A stretch of 64,000 nucleotides of DNA from Pseudoprimorskyibacter insulae (GCF_900302505.1 NZ_OMOJ01000001.1:1-64000); one strand, 5' to 3'. Counted from the stretch's first letter, positions 35,158-43,165 are shown. Notes: generated from the letters alone by a model not told the origin. Numbers and translations are program-made.

Positions 35158-36312
35158 TCAGGCGGCGCTGCTTTGCATCACAACATAGTCTTCTTCGCGC
35201 GGCGGCGTCATCATGGTGCCGCGCGACAGGCTCCAGTTGCTGCGATCACGGGGTGGGCGGCCCATGTAATCGCGGAAGACACGTAGCGGCAGGTCCACGG
35301 GGTCTTGCCGGAACAGGCGTTGTGCCGCGCTCAGCTCATCCGCCAACCCGGATTGATAGACATGGGCCAAGTTGTCCATCTTCAGATCAAATTCTGAGTT
35401 GGTGTAATATCCGCCGTTCCAGCGTTGTGCGATTTCGCGGATTGCGTCCGAACAATCGGTATCGCCGACCCGAAGCGCCCGGACCAATAGCTGATCTTCG
35501 ACCACGCGCATGAAGAAGGCGGCGATGGTCGCCTGATCGCAGGACGATTGCATCAGGCACCAGAACGCGGCGTCGCGCTGATCTTTGAATCGGGGTTCGT
35601 GAGTGGTGACAATGTGGTGCCAAAGATCCGGGTCGGGAACGGCAAGGCGTTCAAGGCTGTCTTTGAGCTTATACGCCCGGTCGCTGCGCATCTGCCAAAC
35701 CGCGCGGGCGGCCTCATACTGGGTGCGCTGGCGTTCGAACATTTCATGGGTCAGGCGCACCTTCAAAAGGTGTTCGCGCATATCCAGAACCAGTTCGGGC
35801 TTTAGGAACAGTTGCATCAGGCGACCGGCTTCAGGTGCGTCGGTGGTCATCACGCGGCAAAACAAGAACAGTTCCAAAATGTCGGAATCGGTCGCGGTTT
35901 CAGGGCTGCTATGTTCCCAAGCGCTCATGATGCGGCGCACGGCGCGGCGCAGCGCGTCATCAAAGCTGATGGGCGCGTCTTGATCTTGGTCGCGCCGGGT
36001 GGTCGACCCATGCATCAGGCGCACAATGTAGGCGCGGCGTTCGTCTGGGCCGGGCTGATCTTTTTGCGCTGAGGTTTGAACGTCTGGGCGCAGCAGGTTG
36101 AACGCGCCGTCCTGACGCAATGCGACGGACGACAATTCACGCGTGGTGATCCAAATGGCAAAAACAGAAAACGTGCAGGATAGCAGAACCAAAACCGGTT
36201 CAAGCCACACTGACATACCCGAAGACCGAGCGGCGGGCAGCGAAATATAAATTACAAGAGCAGGCACAACAGCCATTGCAGCAATGAGCGCTCTTTGAAC
36301 CGATTTGTCCAC
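35158..36312 (-). CDS. Uncharacterised membrane protein inside the ribosomal block
   Basis: This 384-aa protein was not recognised. Two hydrophobic helices lie near the N-terminus (ALIAAMAVVPALVIYISL and LEPVLVLLSCTFSVFAIWI), followed by a large soluble, probably cytoplasmic, domain rich in Arg, Asp and Glu with helices such as EMFERQRTQYEAARAVWQM. No catalytic motif is obvious. The start is probably the GTG at 36312, 8 bases after AAAGG; a GTG at 36321 overlaps that site. It sits between rimM and trmD, an unusual location for a membrane protein. The leader upstream is full of inverted repeats. Confidence 0.6.
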   Translation of the reverse strand: MDKSVQRALIAAMAVVPALVIYISLPAARSSGMSVWLEPVLVLLSCTFSVFAIWITTRELSSVALRQDGAFNLLRPDVQTSAQKDQPGPDERRAYIVRLMHGSTTRRDQDQDAPISFDDALRRAVRRIMSAWEHSSPETATDSDILELFLFCRVMTTDAPEAGRLMQLFLKPELVLDMREHLLKVRLTHEMFERQRTQYEAARAVWQMRSDRAYKLKDSLERLAVPDPDLWHHIVTTHEPRFKDQRDAAFWCLMQSSCDQATIAAFFMRVVEDQLLVRALRVGDTDCSDAIREIAQRWNGGYYTNSEFDLKMDNLAHVYQSGLADELSAAQRLFRQDPVDLPLRVFRDYMGRPPRDRSNWSLSRGTMMTPPREEDYVVMQSSAA

Positions 36313-36366
36313 GGTCCGCACCTTTCAAATCCGTGCCCCCACACGAACTAGGGCAAGATTGCGTTC

Positions 36367-36530
36367 AAATGTGGCGAAACCTAGGCAGAATATGGCCAAT
36401 TCTGCGGTCATCCGCCTTATTTGCGGATTTTCAGCTATTTTCGATGGATTGTGCCGCCACATTTCGCAGGCATGTGCCCAATTTTCAGTCAAGTGGGGCG
36501 CAGTGTTTGCCTGCCTAGCGGCTGAAATCC
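36367..36530. other. Nest of inverted repeats (possible structured RNA or relic element)
   Basis: Perfect complementary arms are AAATGTGGCG (36367-36376) with CGCCACATTT (36455-36464), CTAGGCAG (36381-36388) with CTGCCTAG (36511-36518), GCAGAAT (36385-36391) with ATTCTGC (36399-36405), and ATCCGC (36410-36415) with GCGGAT (36423-36428). GGATTTTCAGC (36425-36435) also matches GCTGAAATCC (36521-36530) with one bulge. The second and third pairs exclude each other, as do the fourth and fifth, so two alternative folds exist. It lies in the leader of the 384-aa membrane protein gene. No ORF here is convincing. Confidence 0.45.
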
Positions 36531-36545
36531 TGCAAAGGGAATCGC

Positions 36546-36571
36546 GCAAAAGCCGCCATTGCGGCGGCTTT
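36546..36571 (-). terminator. Terminator after rimM
   Basis: AAAGCCGCC (36549-36557) pairs with GGCGGCTTT (36563-36571) around ATTGC, and the minus strand runs on with TTTGCG. It lies 18 bp beyond the rimM stop. The T-run is short, so read-through is possible. Confidence 0.65.
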
Positions 36572-36588
36572 GTGTTCTGAGACCGAAG

Positions 36589-37098
36589 CTATTCCGGCAA
36601 CACACCTTCCGGCGGATCGGCGATGATGCGGCCCGCGGTCAGATCGACAGTCGGCACCGCGTCATAGGTGAAGGGCAATAGCACCGTGCCGCCGCCGCCC
36701 GCCGGGGCCAGTTCCAACAGATCGGTCGCGCCGTGGTTCAGCACTGCGTTCACCTTGCCCAGCAGGGTGCCGCCGGTGTCATAGACCTCAAGCCCGATCA
36801 GATCGGCGTGGTAAAACTCATCATCTGGCAGCGACGGCAGACGGTCGCGCGGCGCATAAAGCCGGACACCACGCAGCGCATCGGCCTCTTCTTTGGTTTC
36901 GACGCCGCCCAGTACCGCCGCGAAGCCGTTTTTGATCTGGCGCGTCAGTTGGACCGTGAATTGACGGCTGCCGTCTTCGGTGGTCAGGGGGCTGTAATCT
37001 GCGACCGCCTCAGGATCTGACGTAAAGCTTTTTAGGCGCACTTCGCCCCGCACTCCGAACGAGCCCGAAATTGCGCCGACACAGATCAGATCCGTCAT
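36589..37098 (-). CDS. rimM: Ribosome maturation factor RimM
   Basis: RimM assists 30S assembly by binding S19. It is 169 aa with the N-terminal RimM domain ([20 protein letters not shown]) and C-terminal PRC barrel ([25 protein letters not shown]). The ATG at 37098 starts the family's usual TDLICVGAI. The upstream open frame overlaps a small membrane-protein gene and is not used. It lies in the conserved order rpsP-rimM-trmD, though here separated from trmD by the membrane protein. Confidence 0.95.
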   Translation of the reverse strand: MTDLICVGAISGSFGVRGEVRLKSFTSDPEAVADYSPLTTEDGSRQFTVQLTRQIKNGFAAVLGGVETKEEADALRGVRLYAPRDRLPSLPDDEFYHADLIGLEVYDTGGTLLGKVNAVLNHGATDLLELAPAGGGGTVLLPFTYDAVPTVDLTAGRIIADPPEGVLPE

Positions 37099-37109
37099 AA
37101 CCGTGGTTC

Positions 37110-37247
37110 CTAATGTTGGCAAAATCCGGCGCGGGCCCACTGCCCGCCGTCCAATTCGCATTTTTGCTGTTGTTGACCGCGTTCATAAAAGATGCCGCCC
37201 AGGAAGGCGGCCAGCAACAACAAAAAAAGTCTGACAAGTCCGAACAT
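37110..37247 (-). CDS. Small single-pass membrane protein between rpsP and rimM
   Basis: A 45-aa reading frame starts at the ATG at 37247, preceded by AAGGG 5 bases upstream. It begins [20 protein letters not shown], a clear transmembrane helix, then [20 protein letters not shown] and ends FCQH, with two cysteines spaced 13 apart flanking a GG-W motif. The start, ribosome site, fit in the 212-bp gap between rpsP and rimM and helix-plus-Cys pattern make it a likely real gene. Its function is unknown. Confidence 0.65.
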   Translation of the reverse strand: MFGLVRLFLLLLAAFLGGIFYERGQQQQKCELDGGQWARAGFCQH

Positions 37248-37310
37248 GATACCCTTGCAAAGAAGGCTGGCGACCGGGTGGGCCGGTCGCCAGCAGCATG
37301 CCGAAAGGAC

Positions 37311-37679
37311 TTATTCCTCGCCGGCAGCGGCCTCTGCAGCTTCTGCTGCCTTTGCTGCTTTTTCTTCAGCGCGGTCCTGGGCTTTCTTGCCCGGGGTGCC
37401 CTTCTTGGGGTTGTTGCGCTCTTGCTTTTCTTTCACGCCAGCGGCTTCCAGGAAGCGGGCAACGCGGTCGGTGACCTGAGCGCCCTGGCCCAGCCAGTAC
37501 TGAACGCGCTCCATGTCCATTTTCACGCGCTCTTCCGAATCTTTCGGCAGCAGCGGGTTGTAGGTGCCCAGCTTCTCGATGAAGCGGCCATCGCGCGGCA
37601 TGCGCGAGTCAGCCGCAACGATGCGGTAGAAGGGGCGCTTTTTGGAGCCGCCACGGGCCAGACGGATTTTGATAGCCAT
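37311..37679 (-). CDS. rpsP: 30S ribosomal protein S16
   Basis: S16 is 122 aa, with the core [20 protein letters not shown] followed by [20 protein letters not shown] and a C-terminal extension rich in Ala, Glu and Lys (about residues 85-122) that is common in alphaproteobacteria. The ribosome site GGAGAA precedes the ATG. It follows the chorismate mutase gene by 45 bp. Confidence 0.96.
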   Translation of the reverse strand: MAIKIRLARGGSKKRPFYRIVAADSRMPRDGRFIEKLGTYNPLLPKDSEERVKMDMERVQYWLGQGAQVTDRVARFLEAAGVKEKQERNNPKKGTPGKKAQDRAEEKAAKAAEAAEAAAGEE

Positions 37680-37724
37680 TGTTGTTCTCCTTGTAATGGC
37701 GTGAGTACGGCGGAACGGTCCGCC

Positions 37725-38021
37725 TTACGATTGGTGTTGTTCGTGGTGCTTGATGACTTCCTGAATGACGAAATTCAGGAATTTCTTGGCGAATGCCGGG
37801 TCGAGGTCGGCTTCGGCGGCCAAGGATTCCAGCCGAGCGATTTGCTTTTGCTCTCGCGTCGGATCGGAAGGCGGGAGGTCGTGTTGCGCCTTGAGGACGC
37901 CCACGGCCTGCGTGTGCTTAAAGCGCTCGGCCAGCGTGAACACCAGAATGGCATCAAGACGGTCGATGCTTTCACGGTGTTCTTTCAGCAATTCAGCGGC
38001 GCGGGTGACAGGATCAGTCAA
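37725..38021 (-). CDS. Chorismate mutase (AroQ type)
   Basis: This 98-aa all-helical enzyme converts chorismate to prephenate for Phe/Tyr synthesis. AroQ features are seen: RESIDRLDAILVFTLAERFK in helix 1 with the active-site Arg/Asp region, KAQHDLPPSDPTREQKQIAR in the loop-helix, and FVIQEVIKHH at the end. The start is TTG at 38021, preceded by AAAGGA, giving a reading LTDPVTRAAELL; no ATG is available in the right place. It overlaps the last GNAT gene by 8 bases, so it is coupled to that array. It continues toward rpsP. Confidence 0.88.
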   Translation of the reverse strand: MTDPVTRAAELLKEHRESIDRLDAILVFTLAERFKHTQAVGVLKAQHDLPPSDPTREQKQIARLESLAAEADLDPAFAKKFLNFVIQEVIKHHEQHQS

Positions 38022-38619
38022 TGGCCCATCCTTTCGGTTTAAAGAGGGGGTCGCAGTAGTGCGCGATTTCCATGTCGATGCCGTGGGCGAGCTGCGAATC
38101 CCGCAGTTGCGCCGGGGTCGGGTGACGATAGACCGCGTCATTCCCATCGACTGTCGGGGCCTCGGGGTCTTTTTTCGCGCCAAGCCGTTCGGCCAAGCGG
38201 ATCGAGTCGAGGTTTTTCGGATCCAGATAGCTGACGGCGGTTTCCCAGCCGCGCTGTTCGTAGAAATAGCGGCGCACACGGTGCGTGGCTTCCAAAGCAA
38301 AACCATTGCCACCCTTATCGGGCCAGATGATCCAAGCGATTTCACGCTCGGGCCATTTGGCCGGGGACCAGCCGCCTGCCATGCCAACGGTTTCTTCGGT
38401 GTCCTTCAGGTGCACCATCCACATGCCAAAGCCGCGGATTTCCCAATGGCCGATTTCGGCGGCATACAGCATCCACGCCTCATAGCCATTCAGCGGCCCG
38501 CCCATAAAGCGCGATCGGTACGAACTGAACGTCGCTTTGAAGTCGGGGTAATCCTCGGCCTTCGGCGATCGCAGAACAAGGCGCTTCGTCTCAAGGACTG
38601 GAATGTCGCGGTGACCCAT
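38014..38619 (-). CDS. GNAT acetyltransferase, RimJ/RimL type (array member 1)
   Basis: This is the most downstream of six tandem paralogues, 201 aa. The Acetyltransf_3 fold shows VLETKRLVLRSPKAEDYPDF at the N-terminus, FMGGPLNGYEAW, GHWEIRGFGMW, the acetyl-CoA-binding turn DKGGNGFALEA, and LDSIRLAERLGA followed by VYRHP. It has an extra ~25-residue C-terminal extension (AHGIDMEIAHYCDPLFKPKG) not seen in the others. Family members acetylate N-termini of ribosomal proteins, small amines or antibiotics; the substrate is unknown. The start overlaps the stop of member 2 by one base (TAATG). Confidence 0.88.
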   Translation of the reverse strand: MGHRDIPVLETKRLVLRSPKAEDYPDFKATFSSYRSRFMGGPLNGYEAWMLYAAEIGHWEIRGFGMWMVHLKDTEETVGMAGGWSPAKWPEREIAWIIWPDKGGNGFALEATHRVRRYFYEQRGWETAVSYLDPKNLDSIRLAERLGAKKDPEAPTVDGNDAVYRHPTPAQLRDSQLAHGIDMEIAHYCDPLFKPKGWAID

Positions 38620-39188
38620 TACGCGGCTCCCTTTTTGTGGCGATAGACAAAGGTTCCGTCGCCAAGGGCTTCCTCGGCTTCGGCGTCGCGGACGGCGCCT
38701 AGCCGTTCCATCAGTTTTACGCAACGGTCGTTTGCGCCGTCGATGTAGGAGGCCAGCGTATCCCAGCCCAAATCATTCCACGCGTGTGCCAGAACGGCTT
38801 CGCAGGCTTCTTGTGCGTAACCGTGGCCTTCGGCCTCTTCGGTCAGGAAGACGCCAAGTTCGGGTTCGGGGTCGGTGTATTCAAAGCCCAGAAGGACAAA
38901 CCCCGCGCTTGGCGTGGTCTGCGCGTCGATGGTCCACAGGCCATGGCCGTGCAGCATCCACGTCGCGATGGACTGGGTGAAATCGGCCCATGCCTCTTCG
39001 CGCAGGTAAGGTCCGCCCATGAATTCCGACCGGTCATCGGTCATGATGCTGGCATAGGCTTCGAAGTCGTAGACGCGGGGCGCACGCAATTGCAGGCGCT
39101 TGGTGTCCAGCGTCGGGATGCGGCTGCCGATCTTCGACGCCTGACGTGACGCGCGGCCCGGACGGTGCTTTTCAACAGGCGCGCTCAT
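38619..39188 (-). CDS. GNAT acetyltransferase, RimJ/RimL type (array member 2)
   Basis: This 189-aa paralogue has a basic N-terminal tail (KHRPGRASRQASK) before the domain. The core has LDTKRLQLRAPRVYDFEAYA, FMGGPYLREEAW, HGHGLWTID, the cofactor turn EAEGHGYAQEA, and DRCVKLMERLGA ending in FVYRHKK. Compared with its neighbours the cofactor loop has His in place of Lys (EGHGYA). The four-base overlap with member 3 (ATGA) implies translational coupling. Confidence 0.88.
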   Translation of the reverse strand: MSAPVEKHRPGRASRQASKIGSRIPTLDTKRLQLRAPRVYDFEAYASIMTDDRSEFMGGPYLREEAWADFTQSIATWMLHGHGLWTIDAQTTPSAGFVLLGFEYTDPEPELGVFLTEEAEGHGYAQEACEAVLAHAWNDLGWDTLASYIDGANDRCVKLMERLGAVRDAEAEEALGDGTFVYRHKKGAA

Positions 39189-39700
39189 GCGGCACCTCGC
39201 GGGTCCGGGTGGCGATAGACAAGGCAGGGGCTGCCCAGCAGTTCGGTTTCCTGTTCCAGCACGGCGCCCATCCGTTCGGCCAAGGCGCGCGAGCGGGTGT
39301 TGTCCGGGTGAATCTGGCTGATCAGCGGACCTAGGCCAAGCTCGCGCCACGCCCAATCGCGTACCGCCATTGCGGCCTCAAAGGCATACCCTTTGCCTTC
39401 GGCGGCTTCAAAGGTGTGCCAGCCAAGTTCAGGTTCCGGCCACATGATATGATTGACCAAGCCAACACGGCCCAACAACGCGCCGGTGCCTTTTTCGACC
39501 AGCGTGAAGAACCCATAGCCGCGCAATGTCCAATGGCCGAAAACCGACAGGAAGCCGCGCCATTGCTGGAATTCATCGGTGGTCACGCCGCCCATGTATT
39601 GCGTGCGCGGGCTGGCGGCAAAGGCGGCCACAGCGGCAAAATCGCTTTCCAGCGGGGTGCGCAGGATCATGCGCTCGGTTTCCAGACGGATCGGGGTCAT
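39185..39700 (-). CDS. GNAT acetyltransferase, RimJ/RimL type (array member 3)
   Basis: At 171 aa this is the shortest member. It begins MTPIRLETERMILRTPLESD, then YMGGVTTDEFQQWRG, GHWTLRGYGFF, MWPEPELGW, the cofactor turn AEGKGYAFEA, and NTRSRALAERMGA with VYRHPD. ATG 39700 is used; the frame extends a few codons further into member 4. The overlap with member 4 is four bases. It resembles member 5 most in its YMGG and C-terminal YRH motifs (by eye). Confidence 0.88.
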   Translation of the reverse strand: MTPIRLETERMILRTPLESDFAAVAAFAASPRTQYMGGVTTDEFQQWRGFLSVFGHWTLRGYGFFTLVEKGTGALLGRVGLVNHIMWPEPELGWHTFEAAEGKGYAFEAAMAVRDWAWRELGLGPLISQIHPDNTRSRALAERMGAVLEQETELLGSPCLVYRHPDPRGAA

Positions 39701-40224
39701 GCCAGCGCCTCCGGTCCGGGGTGCCGCCACAGTTCATCCTCGCCCATGTAGACGTTGGTGTAGGTCCGTTCATAGGTCGCGCCCATGCGCTGTGCCAAAG
39801 TGACCGAGCGTTCATTGCCCGGCACGATGTTCGAAGTCAGCGTGGTAAATCCAAGTGCGTCATAAGCCCAGCGGCGGGCACGCAGCGCAGCCTCCATCGC
39901 AAGGCCCTTGCCTTCATGCCCGGCGAACAGAGCCCAGCCGATTTCCGGCTCGGGCCAGCCTTCGGGGTTCCAGATGCCCGAAATCCCGCAGCACGCACCG
40001 GTTTCCTTCAGCTCAAGCGAGAAGTAGCCGTAACCGTGGATGTGCCAATGCCCGACGTTCAGCGCAAACCAGCGCCACGCGTCGCCGCGATTGTCGTAGC
40101 TGCCGAATTTGGCGGCGCGGTCGTGATCCATCAGGAAAGCGATGTAGCTTTCGGCGTCACCCGGCTCGGGGCTACGCAGGATCAGACGGTCGGTTTCCAG
40201 ACGGGGGGCTGCGGTCAGGCTCAT
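39697..40224 (-). CDS. GNAT acetyltransferase, RimJ/RimL type (array member 4)
   Basis: A 175-aa paralogue with APRLETDRLILRSPEPGD, KFGSYDNRGDAWRW in place of the MGG motif, GHWHIHGYGYF, a strong GIWNPEGWPEPEIGW block, the cofactor turn GHEGKGLAMEA, and NERSVTLAQRMGA ending in ELWRHPG. The GIxxPEGWPEPEIGW block and the LWRHP ending are shared with member 6 and not with the others, suggesting a second subfamily. Overlaps with both neighbours are four bases. Confidence 0.88.
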   Translation of the reverse strand: MSLTAAPRLETDRLILRSPEPGDAESYIAFLMDHDRAAKFGSYDNRGDAWRWFALNVGHWHIHGYGYFSLELKETGACCGISGIWNPEGWPEPEIGWALFAGHEGKGLAMEAALRARRWAYDALGFTTLTSNIVPGNERSVTLAQRMGATYERTYTNVYMGEDELWRHPGPEALA

Positions 40225-40754
40225 GCATAAGCCTCCGGGCTGCCGTCAGTATCCGGGAAATGGCGATAGACGATGGTTTCCTCAGCCGTTTCGCCATCGG
40301 GCAAAGCGGCCTGCGGATCATGCGTTGCGCCCAGACGTTCGGCCAAAGCGATGGATCGGGCATTGTTCGGGTCGATATAGGACACCAGCGTTTCGAACCC
40401 TTGCGCCCATGCCCAACCAAGCACGGCGGAAGCCGCCTCAAACGCGTAACCTTTGCCTTCGGCGGATTCGAGCAGGGTATAGCCCAGTTCGACCTCGGGG
40501 AAATGCGGGGGCTTCAGCAGGCCAACTTGGCCAAGGAACGCACCATCGCGGGTTTCGATGCCCCAAGCGCCATGGCCGAGCAGATCCCACATCGCCACTT
40601 CAGAAGCCAGCCAGCGCCACGCGTCTTTGCGGGCAATGGCCCCGCCCATGTACTCGGCGCGGTCGCTTGCGAACAGATCGCAGAGCGCGTCAAGATCGGC
40701 CATCGTGTGGCCGCGCAGGCGCAGGCGGTTGGTTTCGATCACAGGGGCGGTCAT
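40221..40754 (-). CDS. GNAT acetyltransferase, RimJ/RimL type (array member 5)
   Basis: A 177-aa paralogue with PVIETNRLRLRGHTMADLDA, YMGGAIARKDAWRW, GHGAWGIETRDG, the block FPEVELGYTLLES, the cofactor turn AEGKGYAFEA, and NARSIALAERLGA with VYRHFPD. It keeps MGG and YRH motifs like members 1-3. Overlaps on both sides are four bases. The alternation of motif types along the array (6, 5, 4, 3) hints at duplication of a two-gene unit. Confidence 0.88.
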   Translation of the reverse strand: MTAPVIETNRLRLRGHTMADLDALCDLFASDRAEYMGGAIARKDAWRWLASEVAMWDLLGHGAWGIETRDGAFLGQVGLLKPPHFPEVELGYTLLESAEGKGYAFEAASAVLGWAWAQGFETLVSYIDPNNARSIALAERLGATHDPQAALPDGETAEETIVYRHFPDTDGSPEAYA

Positions 40755-41281
40755 GCGGACAGCTCCTGCGCGGAAGGGTGACGCCAGATCAGGTGCGGGC
40801 CGACGACTTCGTGTTCGAATGTGCCATCAGCGCTGCAGCCCAGCCGTTTCGCCAAGGCGATGGAACGGGTGTTGTGCGGCATGCAGGCGCTGATGATCGT
40901 GGACCAACCCAGCACGTCATAGGCAAACTGACGGGTGCGCAGGGCGGCCTCATAGGCGATGCCCTTGCCTTCGGCGGCGGCGAAGACCGTCCAGCCGATT
41001 TCCGGTTCGGGCCAGCCTTCGGGATGGAAGATGCCAACGGTGCCAACAGGCGCGCCGGTTTCTTTGCATTCCAGCATCCAACGGCCATAGCCGCGCAGGT
41101 GCCAATGGCCGATCAACTCGCCCATGCGGGCAAAAGCCTGAGCGCGATTGTACGGCCCGCCAACGCCCTTGGACCGATCCGACGCGCTGAATTCCGCATA
41201 TGCCTCGAAATCCTCCATGCGCGGGGCGCGGAGGATGAGACGGTCGGTCTCAAGCGTGGGGATGCGGATTTCGGTGTCCAT
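40751..41281 (-). CDS. GNAT acetyltransferase, RimJ/RimL type (array member 6, first in the operon)
   Basis: This is the first array gene after ffh, 176 aa. It shows RIPTLETDRLILRAPRMEDF, VGGPYNRAQAFARM (the usual Met before GG is Val), GHWHLRGYGRWML, GIFHPEGWPEPEIGW, the cofactor turn AEGKGIAYEA, and NTRSIALAKRLGC ending in LIWRHPS. The start ATG at 41281 is the first in the family-alignable region, and the open frame upstream runs through the repeat and ffh. The 64-bp gap from ffh holds a dispersed repeat copy. The next gene overlaps by four bases. Confidence 0.88.
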   Translation of the reverse strand: MDTEIRIPTLETDRLILRAPRMEDFEAYAEFSASDRSKGVGGPYNRAQAFARMGELIGHWHLRGYGRWMLECKETGAPVGTVGIFHPEGWPEPEIGWTVFAAAEGKGIAYEAALRTRQFAYDVLGWSTIISACMPHNTRSIALAKRLGCSADGTFEHEVVGPHLIWRHPSAQELSA

Positions 41282-41311
41282 CGGGCGGGGTGTGTTTGGC
41301 TTTTGTTGCTG

Positions 41312-41334
41312 GTGAGTATTTGGAGAAAGATGAG
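41312..41334 (+). repeat. Dispersed repeat motif copy between ffh and the GNAT array
   Basis: GTGAGTATTTGGAGAAAGAT followed by GAG matches the motif seen at 10271, 26744 and 27808. It runs opposite to the flanking genes. Confidence 0.55.
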
Positions 41335-41345
41335 GGGGAAGGGGG

Positions 41346-42848
41346 TTACTTCTTTTTGCCGAAGCCCGAGAGGCCGGGGGGCAGGCCGCCGCCACCAAGG
41401 CCGGGCAGACCGCCGGGCATCCGCCCGCCCAGTTGTTTCGCCGCGGCTTCCAGCGCTTTGGGGTCCATTTGGCCCATCATGTCTTCGGGGCTGGCGCCTT
41501 TGCCCATCATGCCTTTCATGGCCTGTTTCAGCATGCCGCCTTTGCCCATTTTGCCCATCTTCTTCATCATGTCCGCCATTTGGCGCTGCATTTTCAGAAG
41601 TTTGTTCAGGTCGGACACGTCCATGCCCGACCCCTTGGCGATGCGCTTTTTGCGGCTGGCTTGCAGCAGCTGCGGATTGGCGCGTTCTTTCTTGGTCATC
41701 GAGTTGATGAGGGCGATCTGCTGACGGAGCATGCGGTCGTCGATGCCTGCGCCTTCCATCTGTTTCGACATTTTTGCGGCGCCGGGCAGCATCGACATCA
41801 TGCCTTCCATGCCGCCCATTTTAATCATCTGTTCCAGCTGCATCTTCAGGTCGTTCATGTTGAACTGACCCTTCTGGAAGCGCTTCATCATACGCTCGGC
41901 CTGTTCGGCCTCGATGGTTTGCTGGGCTTTCTCGACCAGTGCGACGATGTCGCCCATGCCCAGAATGCGGCCTGCGACGCGTTCGGGTTCAAAGGTTTCG
42001 AGCGCGTCCATCTTTTCGCCAAGCCCGACGAATTTGATCGGCTTGCCGGTGACGGCCCGCATCGACAGGGCGGCGCCGCCGCGGCCATCGCCATCCATAC
42101 GGGTCAGAACCACGCCTGAGATGCCAATGCGTTCGTCGAAATTTTCGGCGGTGTGTACGGCGTCCTGACCGGTCAGACCGTCAACCACCAGCAGCGTTTC
42201 GCGCGGGTTGGCGACATCGCGCACGGCTTCGACCTGGGCCATCAGTTCTTCGTCGATGGACAGGCGGCCAGCGGTGTCGAGCATGTAGACGTCATAGCCG
42301 CCGAGGCTGGCTTGGGTCTTGGCGCGTTTGGCGATGGTGACGGGGTCTTCGCCCTTGATGATCGGCAGGGTATCCACGCCGATCTGGGTGCCGAGGATCT
42401 GAAGCTGTTCCATGGCCGCCGGGCGGTTCACGTCAAGCGAGGCCATCAGCACGCGCTTGCCGTCTTTTTCTTTCAGGCGTTTTGCCAGCTTGGCGGTCGT
42501 GGTGGTTTTACCCGAGCCCTGAAGGCCGACCATCAGGATCGGCGCGGGTGCGTTATCGATTTTCAGCGAACCGGGTTCGCCTTCGCCGCGCAGCACATCG
42601 ACCAGCGCGTCATGCACGATCTTGACGACCTGCTGGCCGGGCGTGACCGACTTGGTGACCGATTGGCCGGTGGCTTTGTCCTGAACCGCTTTGACGAAAT
42701 CGCGCGCAACGGGCAGCGAAACGTCGGCCTCTAGCAAGGCGACGCGCACTTCGCGCAGGGCGGTCTTGACATCGTCTTCGGACAGGGCGCCTTGTTTCGT
42801 CAGGCGGTCAAAGACCCCAGAGAGGCGTTCGGATAGATTTTCAAACAT
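41346..42848 (-). CDS. ffh: Signal recognition particle protein Ffh (SRP54)
   Basis: This SRP GTPase targets inner-membrane proteins to the Sec translocon. It is 500 aa with an N-terminal helical domain, G domain (GLQGSGKTTTTAKLA, VYMLDTAGRLSID, LTRMDGDGRGGAAL), and a Met-rich M domain (residues ~330-470: MEGMMSMLPGAAKMSKQM, MADMMKKMGKMGKGGMLKQA). A glycine/proline-rich tail follows. The start ATG follows AAGGAG. No SRP RNA gene was found nearby. It is the first gene of the minus-strand block leading to the GNAT array, rpsP and rimM. Confidence 0.96.
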   Translation of the reverse strand: MFENLSERLSGVFDRLTKQGALSEDDVKTALREVRVALLEADVSLPVARDFVKAVQDKATGQSVTKSVTPGQQVVKIVHDALVDVLRGEGEPGSLKIDNAPAPILMVGLQGSGKTTTTAKLAKRLKEKDGKRVLMASLDVNRPAAMEQLQILGTQIGVDTLPIIKGEDPVTIAKRAKTQASLGGYDVYMLDTAGRLSIDEELMAQVEAVRDVANPRETLLVVDGLTGQDAVHTAENFDERIGISGVVLTRMDGDGRGGAALSMRAVTGKPIKFVGLGEKMDALETFEPERVAGRILGMGDIVALVEKAQQTIEAEQAERMMKRFQKGQFNMNDLKMQLEQMIKMGGMEGMMSMLPGAAKMSKQMEGAGIDDRMLRQQIALINSMTKKERANPQLLQASRKKRIAKGSGMDVSDLNKLLKMQRQMADMMKKMGKMGKGGMLKQAMKGMMGKGASPEDMMGQMDPKALEAAAKQLGGRMPGGLPGLGGGGLPPGLSGFGKKK

Positions 42849-43165
42849 GCTCTGCGGCTCCTTTCACCGGTTCTGAACAAGGCCCAACCTAAGCAGGGCC
42901 GGCGTGTATTCCAATGCGCAGCGATCCAAACGACGAGCGCCCCCGTGGGCGCAACGCGCTGACGGAGGGCGATCCCGGGACTGACCCATGGGACCGGAAG
43001 CACTTTCAAACTCCCGGATATGCGCCCCGCGTTATAGCTGCATAGGGGCAGAGTCAAGGATTCAATTCCTGCCAGGCCTGACCGAAAGTATAGGGGATGG
43101 GCTTCTATAACGGGGCGATCACGCTTAGTTTTGGGGTAAGGACGACAGCGCGAAGGGCAGGCCTT
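42849..43165. other. Divergent promoter region between ffh and the LysR gene
   Basis: These 317 bases hold no gene I can support. GCGCCC (42937-42942) pairs with GGGCGC (42947-42952) around CCGT, and further GC palindromes (CCCGGG near 42976) make the ffh leader highly structured. I searched for the SRP RNA core (GGAAGGAAGC-type tetraloop region) and did not find it. Confidence 0.4.

Noticed and set aside
40223-41707. Long plus-strand open frame (494 codons) across the GNAT array and ffh end
   Set aside because: It lies antisense to three GNAT genes and ffh, its translation is Arg/Pro/Ala-rich with no domain, and the minus-strand genes are clearly real.
42849-43165. SRP RNA gene near ffh
   Set aside because: The conserved tetraloop/core sequence is absent; GGACCGGAAGC near 42990 only superficially resembles it.
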